From Biscogniauxia marginata (lineage: Eukaryota; Ascomycota; Sordariomycetes; Xylariales; Xylariaceae), in contig MU404061.1 of the NCBI GenBank assembly GCA_022695795.1, forward strand, positions 124,001-188,000: DNA of 64,000 nucleotides, in the 5' to 3' direction. The notes under the pieces were generated by a model. That model was not told where the DNA came from. It saw nothing but the letters and a program-made list of their open reading frames with translations, and did no database searches. Shown here in pieces: positions 24,239 to 34,551 of this stretch (its first letter is position 1; every line of letters starts with the position of its first letter). The translations under genes and the position numbers were made by a program.

Positions 24239-24371
24239 CGAAAAATAAAAAATAAAATAATAAAATAAAAAAATAAAAAAATAAAAAAATAAAAAAATAA
24301 AAAAATAATAAAATAATAAAATAATAAAAAAATAAAATAAAAAAATAATAAAATAAAAAAATAATAAAAAA
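24239..24371. repeat. AT-rich low-complexity tract (AAAATAA-type)
   Basis: About 130 bp made only of A and T in irregular AAATAA/AAAAAATAA units, with strong strand asymmetry (A on the plus strand). No target-site duplication or element ends are visible, so it is called a simple repeat. Confidence 0.9.
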
Positions 24372-25557
24372 GCCTCGAGATTGTAGTTTTAAACTACGTG
24401 TATGTACGAAGTAGGTATTATATGTAAGTACGTATATTGTATGGCCTTACGTGCATAAGAGAGAGCGGCGCGCTAATCAGTTCCGGAAACGGGGTTTGGG
24501 TATGGCGCCTCAACGTCATAAGGGGGAACCCGGCTTCGCGAACTCGACTGACGTTGGATTTTCGCAGATCATCTGCGGCGGAGCGGAGGGGGGGGGGAGG
24601 GATGTGACGACCTTGCCGCGTTGCATTGCTGTCACGTTTTTGAACCCCCATGCTGGGTATGTAATTGAACCAATGATTACATAAGGTAAGTTAGATCGTT
24701 TGATGAGCTATGATGTATAGATAGGTAGGTAGGTATCTTGGTGGTATTTTACTTCATAGACGTTTTCTCTATTTCTAGTTCTAGACTTTCACGATGCTAG
24801 GCGAAGAAATTTATTAATTACCCGGAGCTTAGCTGTGCTATGATGATTTATTTCTCTTTAGAAAAGAAAATCTCCTTACATTATAAATACTGGTATACTG
24901 GGGGCTCGTTCATATTGCATATTAACCTACGCATTAAGCAAGCATGGCTCTATTTGGGGACGTTATATATATATATTATTTCCAACAACTCGTAAGAGAT
25001 GAATCATAAGGAAGATGCAATATGGCTTACTCGTCGAGTTATTGTATAAACAAATACCTATCTATTTATCCTGTCATGGTCTCTTGATATGTGGAATAGC
25101 AGTATCGATTTCATACCACGGGAGACAGTTGGCGATTGAGATTCTCCCAAGGGTTACATTACGACAGATAATAAACACAACAGACGACAAAATTGAAATC
25201 GTGGACGGTATAACTAATGGTCTATCTTCAGAGTAGTACTCAGTTTATCATACCAATACGATCTCTTCGTTCTATAACCTCAGAGGTTCAACTCGTGCCC
25301 ACATAGTTAGATTAGGCATCTAAGCAATGGTAACCCGCACAACAAACTTATTTGCGCTCGCGTAATTATAATAGGATATCTGTCCTATAAATCTCGAGCT
25401 AAGGAAACATCAATGTTTTTATTTACTTTTAGTCCTACTTAATATTGTTAAACGATGCAGCAGACCTAATATTAAAATGAAGCCATCCTTGTCAAATTGT
25501 GAATAAGAATAGTCACCTAGGCCTACATCCAAACTGTTTAGTTCCATAAAGACGGGG
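24372..25557. other. Gene-poor region, part 2
   Basis: AT-rich spacer with a TAGGTA-repeat cluster at about 24720-24735 and no open frame with family resemblance. Confidence 0.5.
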
Positions 25558-26443
25558 TTGCTCACAAGCAGACTCTACATGGTACTTACAAGCCCATCTC
25601 TCATGATACAAGACCAAGATAAAAATAATAATAACCGCGTTTTCCCTCTCGCCGTCGATCTGAGAAGTGTTATGGCTCTTATCCGCAACTGGATCATTAT
25701 TTTCACCATAGCTACCGGTGGCCGTCCTACTCTTCTCGACGGGCCGCCTACAATATCACCTCGTCAGGTCTTTATTTACTACAGATGTGTTATCACCTGG
25801 CGATCCTGTGTTCTCGTACGTGGTTATTATAAAAAGTACTTTGGCTCTATCGTCTGGGCCAACATCGAATCGTTCGGATGCGGCGTTGCCATCCCGTTAG
25901 AAAAGGTCCGGGAGAACCTGGCACGAGACGAGGTCGCTTTTGCGGCATAATTATTGAGGGTCCTGTGGAATGAGAAGAGTATGATTTCTTCCAGTCGTTA
26001 CTTTTTGAATTTGTTTCTCTCCCTCGGTCGACTAACTTGTATTGTTTCCTTTCACAGTTTTCATACACACTCTGGCGGGCTACCAGGATCAAGCCCACCG
26101 AAAGTCGGGCCGATTAGTTCATCGGATGCGATCCGAGCGGAGGTCGTTGAGGTCGGGGCCAATTCATATGGTGCTGACCGTTACGTCCGTGTCAAACAAC
26201 TTCACGGCCGGACTCAAGTCCATCCAGACCATACTTGACCACCAGAACGACCTGGCCGTGGTCTTCGTCAAATATTTTTCGCATAATGCCGAAATATTGC
26301 GGGGGAAATGGCCCCAGATAGTGGCGACCTGGGTGCGACTGACGAGCCGTCGAATGATACCTTTGAAGATGGCTTATGCACTAGCTAAGAGTGGAAAAAG
26401 TAATCGTGGCGGGAAAACGGTCGGTATAAGTGATGAAATGTAA
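25558..26443 (+). other. Coding-like island, possible decayed gene
   Basis: A GC-richer patch inside an AT-rich desert. A frame at 25558-25950 ends in EKVRENLARDEVAFAA. After a TTTCACAG acceptor-like site near 26058, a second frame runs to 26443 with balanced, GC-ending codons between about 26150 and 26350 (for example VSNNFTAGLKSIQTILDHQN). No single frame spans both, phases do not join cleanly, and I recognise no family. It could be a frameshifted relic or chance. Confidence 0.2.
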
Positions 26444-27888
26444 ATCTGTATTGTTGAACTAGATGATAATATACTCAAGCCGTAACGATCGTGGGTGTGC
26501 CGTATACGACTTCCTTGCGCCGTAGCCCGTTAAGGGCGTATACGCGTACTCCTTCCCCTGACACAAGGAAATATGTAATACTAGGAAGACTTGTCGTAGC
26601 AACGGTGCTCCTTAGCAACACTGTGAGGTTACGGCGAGTGCAAGGCAGAGCGAAGAATGACTGCGTACTAGAGTAATGAGCGTTTATAATTATAACATCA
26701 GACTATACAGGTTGTTTTGCATCATTTATTCCCCTGCTAATATGAAAACTGGATACACATATCGCTTCGACATTACTCGATTATCACCAAGGAATTTTTC
26801 TTTTTTTAGTCCCGGCTCGCGACAGACGGATGATTACAATGCTTCTCGATGAACTTACATAGTCCGCTGAGAGGAGCAGTATATCAATATAAGTATTTTT
26901 ATAGCGAGTTGACTCTCATCTGGTTCCTGTTTCTCGAGCCTCCCCTTTTAATTTTCATCTATATACCAACTACACAGATATGGAAAATAACCCTGTGAGC
27001 CCCGTATTCAATTAACGATGCAAGCATATGTTGCAGAGAACAGTGTTTGATGAGTGAACTATGGGTTGTATTCTATATCTACTACTATATAAAACCTCGT
27101 CCCAGACTTGATATAAATGAACCAGTGGGAACAAGCTACATACGAGATAGTATAACATGCTCAACTTAAAGCGTGATGGTGTAATTGAGGGCAGAGAAGA
27201 TTATACTAGTTCATTAATCGCTATGAGAATAGCATACCCGCAATGTTCGTTACAATACCGTGTAGATTAAACAGTGGATTAGACACTAACATAATTCTGA
27301 TTATAGTCCCTTTTCTATGTGATTTCCGCATCTTTACTATTTCCCTATAGCTTCTATTAAACGAGAACTTCAATTGCCCAGTCCCGGTAAATATAAACCC
27401 CGCTTTTGGTATTATTGATACAATACAATATCACCACTACTTGCGTGGTCGCTGTGATGTTCGGACGGCTACGAATCCATGACTCACAATGACGGAATTA
27501 TCACATGGCGGTAAATCAGGGATCATGGCATCAAAGCAAGTTCCAATACCAAACTGAGGCCGTATTAGAGTTGGCCACGACTCCGCACCTTGTTTCGGCC
27601 CTGCAGTCCATCTCGACGCCGTCAAGCGTACGCGAAACTCGCCGGAATTAACTTGATTAGAGTATATTATGTAAAAACGTAAACTGTTATACACTGCCGT
27701 CATCTTGATTTAACACACAACCTATTTGTTTACTAAATCTCGACCGGTTGCCTAATGCCCCCTAGGTTCACTTGCCTATCTTCAACGGCTTTCTTTACCA
27801 TCAGTACCAAACAGACACACACGCACACATTAGACAGAACAACTCCTCGATTGAGATTTATATATATATATAAACTACATAGTAACAG
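26444..27888. other. Gene-poor region, part 3
   Basis: AT-rich spacer. Immediately upstream of the acetyltransferase start, TATATATATATA at about 27858-27871 is a candidate TATA element. Confidence 0.45.
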
Positions 27889-29126
27889 ATGTCTTCTTCT
27901 TCGATATCTCCCCCCTCCTCCCCCGAGATGAGGAAGCCCATGGTCAACCTCGCGAAGGCGGAGGGCGGCGGCGGTGATGACATCCCTGCGCTCGTCGACA
28001 TGGTCTGGGACGCCTTCCGCGGGCCAGGCGAGTCCCTATTCCCGCATACCGCGCGCGGGCGCGCCTGGCTCGAGCGCAGCTTCGAGGGCTTCCTCGGCCG
28101 GCCATCTTTCTACCGGCCTGAGTCGCGGATCGCCGTCGTGCGGAGCCCTAACGGTATGTCGGTTTTCTTCTTCTTCTTCTTCCTCCTCTTCTTTCCGGTA
28201 TTCAACTTGCCTCTGAGACTCGGGTGGAAAGAAAGAGCTCGGGAGAGCATGGGAGGAGAGCTACCTAGTGCTAAGTGCCTAGGTATTTCGCTAGCTATGT
28301 TAGGATGAAAAAAAAAGACAAAATGAAGAATAAGAGTGAATATGACTGATGATGTGGCGCGATACGACGGCGCACAATATAACAGGGAGACCGGTGGCCT
28401 TCTTACTAGCGCACATTGTGCGCCCAGGCCAGAACGCCGGCGGCAAGTCGTGGAAGACGCGGTGGGAGCGATGCGGTGATGGCGACGGCGACGGCGACGG
28501 CGACGACAAGGGGGATGCGGGCGTCAGCGAGGAGCGGCTGGCAGCGTTCTTCGAGCCGATGGCCCGGGCGCACCAGCTCGTGCTCAAAGGCAAGGAGGGA
28601 CATGTCTGTATGTGAATATCATTGTTTTGCTTTTTCTACGAATTCATTATCCGGCGAACTTTACCATGGACCGATTCACTGCCTTCCTCCTTGCATCTCC
28701 CCCCTCCCCCCTCCCTCTCCCCCTTTTCTCTTTCCCGGTCCCGAACTTCCCTATAACATGACCCCCTTACCCATTCATTCGCCTAATCACACGCCTACCT
28801 ACTGGCAACGCAACTCGCGCGTCTACGTATTTGAAGAAAAAAAAGAAAAAAGAAAAAAAAAGAAATGACCAACACATATACAAACAGTCATCGAGCTCCT
28901 CATAACCAAGCCCTCGCACCGCCTCCGGGGCCACGCCTCGGCGCTCGTGGGCTGGGCCGCGCGCCTCGCCGACGAGCTCGGGTACCCGTGCTACCTCGAT
29001 GGCGGCGGCGGCGGCGGGCGGGGCTCGCGCATCTGCGAGCGCGCCGGGTTCCGCGCCCAGGACGTCGAGTTCCGGTACGGCGGGCCGCCGCCGTGCGTGC
29101 CGATGCTGCGGCCGGGGAGGGAGTAA
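27889..29126 (+). CDS. GNAT-family N-acetyltransferase
   Basis: Acetyl-CoA-dependent N-acetyltransferase, 241 residues in three exons (27889-28153, 28386-28607, 28888-29126), with all phases consistent. The N-terminal part (DIPALVDMVWDAFRGPGESLFPHTARGRAW) resembles the fungal GNAT group acting on small molecules or unknown amines. The central beta strand reads RPVAFLLAHIV, and the acetyl-CoA pyrophosphate loop (motif A, R/Q-x-x-G-x-G/A) is HRLRGHASALVGWAARLADE, followed by YPCYLDGG and ICERAGFR (motif B). Runs of Gly (six) and of Asp-Gly (GDGDGDGDD) reflect in-frame GGC/GAC microsatellites. Both introns are long for the window (232 and 280 bp) and carry pyrimidine and A-rich tracts. The stop TAA lies inside GAGTAAGTAT, a perfect-looking splice donor, so a further 3' exon cannot be excluded. 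Substrate unknown. Confidence 0.85.
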
Positions 29127-30383
29127 GTATGGCATACGCATACCTACCTGGAGGGGAGAATGAAAAAGGGGAAAGGGGTGTGGGACGGGAGATGGAAGGG
29201 TGGAGGAGGGGAGAGGGTCTGGGCGAAGTTGGAAAGGGGAGGGGGAGGGGGGAGTAGAGGAGTTAGTGGTAGCTTGCTTGATTAATTGTATGTAAGGTAC
29301 GTCTTACGTTGGATTGGATTGGAGGAGAGGGGGGATGATAGATGATAAGGGAAAAGCGCGGCATTTATCCAGGGGGGTTTCCATGCTTACCTACCTAGGT
29401 ACCTACCGCGGAACCCAGGTACTGCGCCGCATCGTCCGTAGAGCCCTATCGGATTGTCATAAATCTCGACGGGGCTAATCGGGTCGGGTTCTCTAGGAGG
29501 GTCGATCGATGGTGGTGATAAGGCAGTAAGATGCCTTGTTGGTTAAGGCACAACCAATAACAAATTAAGACAAAGGAGGGAAGCTCCAATTAATAAGAGT
29601 TGAAAAAGCCGAGGGAGTTCACATCCGATCGTTCCGGTTGCGACACGAGACTGATTGCAACTCTACTGGAGCAGAGTAGGTATTCTACGTCCCAGTTGTT
29701 GAAAATCACATGCACCCTTTCGATGTTCTCGACTACCAATGAGGCAAGCCGTTGCGCCTGTGTAGGTATGTGGCCCTAACCGTACACGGGTGGCACTCGA
29801 GGAACACTCTTCGTAGATCGATGAGGAAATCACGTTAGAAATCCAGAAGGATCATGTCCCTCTAATACTGAAGACCGGAGAGATTTGATGGACTAAGTTT
29901 TGAATCAGTCTTCAAAGCTAACACTACATAAATGGTATCGTATGTGTTCACAAGATAGCTCAAGAATAGAGGAAGGGCGTAGTTAAACGTAGTTAAACGG
30001 AATAGTTGGGTAATTATATCCCGTACCGGGAAAGAAAGGAAAACCTGCTTTCCGTCTTGGGAGAGATAGTAGAAGAGGCAAAAGACATGAGGGTTGAGAC
30101 CCAAGTGTGTGCCGCGAGACCATCCCAAGCTGTTTGTGAGAAAAATCCAAAAAAAACATAGAAGCGAATGTACGCTGTGTACAGTCTATCGAAAATGGCC
30201 CGCCCCTTTTTCTTTTCTTTTCTTTCGCTGGCTTTCCCTTTTCCAATGTATAATAAACCAACAAACCCATTTGATACAAGAGTCCTTTGAATAGAAATTG
30301 ATAATAACACATTTGACCCACGCCTGACTATTCCGATTCCTTCTCGGAACTACGCAAGTCTTGAATCCTATTGTTCTGGTTTT
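29127..30383. other. Intergenic, 1.26 kb
   Basis: Purine-rich GGGGAGGG stretches at 29140-29260, then a TACCTACCTAGGTACCTACC palindromic cluster at about 29389-29408. No gene seen. Confidence 0.5.
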
Positions 30384-30728
30384 TTACCGCCGTCTCCCCT
30401 CGACCCTCCTCATCAGGTCCTCGTACATGCTGTCGACGTGCGCGAGCAGCAGGGCCCGACCCGTCTCTTGGCGGTAGCCCTTGTGCCAGGCGCGGTACTC
30501 GGACCCGGACATGGGGCTCCGCGGGACCTCGTCGCCCGTCATGATGTCCCTGGCCACGTTATCGAAGGCAGTGTTCTTCTTGACAGACGCCGATGATGAC
30601 GACGAGTACGAGGAGGAAGAAGATGATCCTGACGATGAAGAGGAGCTCCGGCCGCGGAGACGTAGATCGAGGGAGCTAGACCTCTTGAGGATGCCCTTAG
30701 GCTGGGGTTGGGATGTCGCGGTATCCAT
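30384..30728 (-). CDS. Small Ser-rich hypothetical protein
   Basis: 114 residues from the first in-frame ATG; the open frame extends upstream to 30815 but without an ATG. Not recognised. It begins MDTATSQPQPKGILKRSSSLD, has a Ser-rich block near residues 27-48 (RSSSSSSGSSSSSSYSSSSS), then a more complex C-terminus: FDNVARDIMTGDEVPRSPM and YRAWHKGYRQETGRALLLA with a predicted helix VDSMYEDLMRRVEGRRR. The C-terminal half has ordinary amino-acid complexity and GC-ending codons, which favours a real gene. GILKR resembles short docking motifs for phosphatases and could make this a phosphatase regulator, but that is speculative. Confidence 0.6.
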   Translation of the reverse strand: MDTATSQPQPKGILKRSSSLDLRLRGRSSSSSSGSSSSSSYSSSSSASVKKNTAFDNVARDIMTGDEVPRSPMSGSEYRAWHKGYRQETGRALLLAHVDSMYEDLMRRVEGRRR

Positions 30729-31508
30729 TCCTGTTGATGCCGAGCTGCAGGTTCGTAGCGATCTGGGGTTCGAGCGTGGAATAGAGATCTTTGTTCTTTG
30801 CCGATTTTCAGACAATCCAAGCGTGAGGTTATCCTATTTATAAGGGCAATTGCGTCTTTTCCGTATGGCGACGGGGTTCTTTTGTTTTGGTAGTCTTTTC
30901 TTGTTGAGAGGCAAAAAGCCGTGTCGTTAAACTAGAGGTGGACTCTTTTTCGATTTCATGCAGGCGGTAGCGAATGCGTGGTGTCGACGTTGTGTCTGAA
31001 GCTCGAGCAAGTGATTTGTGATGTCGCCATTATCTGCAATGCCTTGCCTGGACCGACTTGCATTATCCTCTCTCCTACAAGAGCGGAGGAAGAAGAGGCT
31101 TTGCCTTCGTTGACCGATGTCCCCCTCGTGATTATTCGCAGTGCTGGGAGGTGTCTAGGCCCTCGTGCGGGCTTCGCGAGCGTGGTACAAATGACGCAGA
31201 AAGAGCGACACGAAAAACGTGAGAGAGGGAGATAGGGGGAGTTCGAGATTGACCGAAGACGATCGCGCCAGGGGGTCTTCTTGTAATACTCGGGCATGCT
31301 GCTGCCGTAGGTATGACGTGGCTGTGGGTTTGTCGGCTTGTTCATCCATGCCGAAAGCGATATCGCAAGCTGCACAGCGCAAGTGGTCCAGACCCGTCGT
31401 CTGCATAGCTATGGCGCCACGTGGCGGGGCCAGCAGGGTGCCAATAAGGCTCCATAAACAACGGATGTTGGGCGGTTGTCCACTATTCTACTTCCATGTG
31501 TTTGCCGA
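30729..31508. other. Intergenic, 0.8 kb
   Basis: Several short overlapping frames on both strands (30956-31515), none with family resemblance. Possibly the promoter of the small Ser-rich gene and the 3' flank of the relic at 31509. Confidence 0.4.
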
Positions 31509-31804
31509 TTACTGAGCGATCCATCGGGATGCCGTAGCCTTGGCGACGCGGCGCGCGGGGACCCCGTGCAGACTGGTAAAGAACTTCACGACACTAAACC
31601 AATTTTCGTCCTCATCGGCGGCGTCATGTGCCCATGCCCCGTCAAGTGACGGTAGATCTTGATGGGATAGGAATGCTGCAGCGGATGACTGCCCGTTATT
31701 ATGTCATTAGTACCATCCGTCCCGGCGATGCGCTCGCGATCATCGTCGGAACGTTATACGATCAGGATGTTCTGGTGGGCATTGCACTGGATGATCGTGT
31801 TAGA
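31509..31804 (-). pseudogene. C-terminal fragment of an unidentified gene
   Basis: Two joined segments read as one protein on the minus strand: 31804-31760 (SNTIIQCNAHQNILI) and 31688-31509 (SSAAAFLSHQDLPSL, then AWAHDAADEDENWFSVVKFF and HGVPARRVAKATASRWIAQ, stop). The 71 bp intron (31689-31759) has a GTATAA donor, a TACTAATGAC branch site and a CAG acceptor, and both exons meet in phase 0. The upstream edge at 31804 is also preceded by an AG acceptor. No convincing earlier exon exists upstream, so I read it as the 3' end of a truncated gene. Family not recognised. An opposite-strand frame at 31628-31816 is considered a shadow. Confidence 0.35.
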
Positions 31805-34551
31805 CTACCTACATAAGTATTTGTCGAATCTTTCGGATATTTGTTGTTGATCGAGCAAGCATTATTCGTCAGAGATAAGATGAGACGATGGGAAGATGAG
31901 AAGCCCAGGTGTCCGCCATAACACGGCCACCCGTGGGTACATTTACGCAGTCCGAATACCTATCCATCCTGCTCAGATCTTCCCTTTTGACGTTCTCATC
32001 GCAATCCTAGAGCCTCCACTCGAAGGCTATATATGTAGAAACAAAGGCTTCTTAATCCACTCGTCCAAACTAGAGTAAACGAGGACCCTTACAAGAAAGG
32101 GAGGGCTTAATTGACCCGACGCGCGTCGGATAGATCCGGTGTCTCGTGTTTCATGCACCCCACACGAAGATCGACAAGACGGACCGGACCCTGGAGGAGT
32201 GTCTTGAGTACTATCTCGGCTCGTTCATCGGTTTACAATTTCTGCTCTTCTGTCTTGTCTGAGAGCACGTGTAGCAGATATCCATTCGCCGTCTAAGCCG
32301 GGCAACCTAGAGAGCGAAGTCGGTGTCTGTCATCTGAATTGGGTTCCAGGTTAATGCCTAGCCAAGTTCAAGGTTGAGGAAGGCTGCTCGCCGTTGGAAT
32401 GCTGCCTATCAGACAAGTGCCGGAGTCGTGGCACTGAGGCTTTTGACCTTCGACCTGAGGTTGCACTGTTTTCCGCATTCGTTAGGTACAAGGCTGATTG
32501 GCTTGATCGTTGGAGATGTCTGGCTGAAGTAGTAAGTATGTATGTAACTCTGTAGGTTGATATCGGGATATCTGGCCGAAGAGCCCAAGGTTCATCAGGC
32601 ATTCCAATCACTGATTAATGTAGGAGTGCTTCGCATAACAGTGCCATGTGCAATATTTGTCTTTCTAGCGAGAGTTAAACCCCCACCTGATGCATATGTA
32701 AGGTGGTAGCTCTGCCTTACAGCGTACCTAATAAACCGTAGCTAACAGCTACCTTAGGTAGGTACTTATGACAAATGCTTAGTGCGGGGTAGGTACATAG
32801 CTGCCCTTAGCCTCGAATGGATTATTCCGCCAGCTCTTTCCCCTTAGCTTTCCTTGTTTCTCCTCGTCCAATTCTTGCTAGATTCTTGCCAGATTCTTGC
32901 CATTGGAACATTACGGAATAGGGAGGTAGTCTAGTAAGCTAAGCCTGTGCGATCGTGCGATCTGTGGTTATGGGCCTCTGCACTAGCTTGGATAAAATAG
33001 TTAACTGCATGGTGTTAGTACGGATCGATATATTATAACGAGATGCTAATTTCTCTATCTATAGAAGCCAATTGGGCACCTCGGATAAAGTGGGTTTAAT
33101 ACGAATCTATGCAAGGGAGGTGTGAGACTGTATGGTCTCAATAGAAACCTATACAGGAGGCAGTTCTGTTAATAATATAAAGTCCCCCTTACATGTGTCA
33201 GCTCAAAAGGCGGAGGGAACAAGTGATAAATATGAGTACCTAACGCTTAGGAGGTTGGCACATTAGATTACTGTATGTTACCCCCCTTTACATACCCTTC
33301 AAGGTTACAGTGTGGGTTAGAACGGGGGGCTGAAAGAGGCTGAGTGCGGCACGGGAGACAAGGAGCACTTAAAAATGGTAAATATCCTACGCTAGGTAGT
33401 ACACTAGCTAGTAAGGCATTAGGTTAAGCTAGGCACTTCAACTTGTTAGGTATTTCCTGGCAGTAGGTAGGTAACTTTCCGAAGATCTTAAAAAGAGGAC
33501 GGGGCCACAGACGCCGTTTGGATGCAGCCTCCAGCCTAACTACCTATAGGTTAGGTACTTACTACCTCTCCGTAATACGCTAATGCCCCTTAGGTTGGTA
33601 GGTTGGGAGGTACATACACAGGTACCTTTGTATTGTGCATGCGCACCCCATATTTGGATGGAAATCCCGCCCATCGAATCTTGGATTAAATTCTCCGACC
33701 CCAGTACAACAAACATGAACAACGAGAATAGCAACGACATAATCGCATGAAACAGGCAGTATTGCTATTTCTTTTTATTTCTTTTATTTGGTTATGACCC
33801 TTACGACTTACTCGCAGAATGATATTTCCAGTCAACTTCGCCAGGCATTCCAGGTGTTGCCCTGATGCCGGCTGCTTCGATGCCAAGAATGCGCCCGTCC
33901 TCCTGCGAGTATTTCGTACCGTCGAAAGTATCGTGGGTGAGAATAAGACTGCCAAGATCGTCTAGGGTTCCTCTTTTATATATGGATTATGGATTGTGGA
34001 TTACGGATTGCCTGTGTCGCAGTTGAAGCAACCTCCGTATTCCTTTCGAGGCTGCCGCATTTTGCCAAGAACGAGGTCTCTTCTTCCATCCACCACTCTC
34101 TCCCTGCATATCTATTCTAAACTCGCCCTCCTGTCCTTCTTCTGTGCTTCTCCTGTCTGCGGTTTGCTACCTGCAGTTTGCTACCTGATACCTGCTGCCT
34201 GCTTCTCCCTTGCTTCCTCGTGGCGTACTAGGATTGGGATATTTCCGAGGTCCCGTTCTGTTCTGTCATTGTCCTACGTTATTCATTCCTTCTTGCTTTC
34301 CATGTCGAGCGCAGTCTGCAGTTACAAGCATACTATACCTACTCTCAGCCTGGCGTTTATTTGAGACCCTTCTTCTTGCTTCACCCCCCGTAAACATGGT
34401 GGAATCGCTTCTCGGCTGACCTCTATACGTTCCCTTGTGTCCGGCTACTCATTCCGCGACGCATCAGTCCTTTGTCGGCTCCCAGCTCCACATAGCACCT
34501 TTTGACGTACTCGAGCTTCATCTCGAGTCCTGACAGCCCTCGGCTCCAATC
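31805..34551. other. Intergenic, 2.75 kb
   Basis: Spacer rich in TAGGTA/TACCTA motifs (about 32745-32805, 33460-33475, 33535-33625). The 500 bp before the mannosidase start are pyrimidine-rich (CTTCTCC, TTGCTTCC), typical of a fungal promoter and 5' leader. No gene seen. Confidence 0.5.

Noticed and set aside
24239..24371. Possible centromere-like or replication-origin AT block
   Set aside because: Only 130 bp of simple repeat; no supporting structure.
30729..30815. N-terminal extension of the small Ser-rich protein
   Set aside because: Open but without an ATG; translation more likely starts at 30728.
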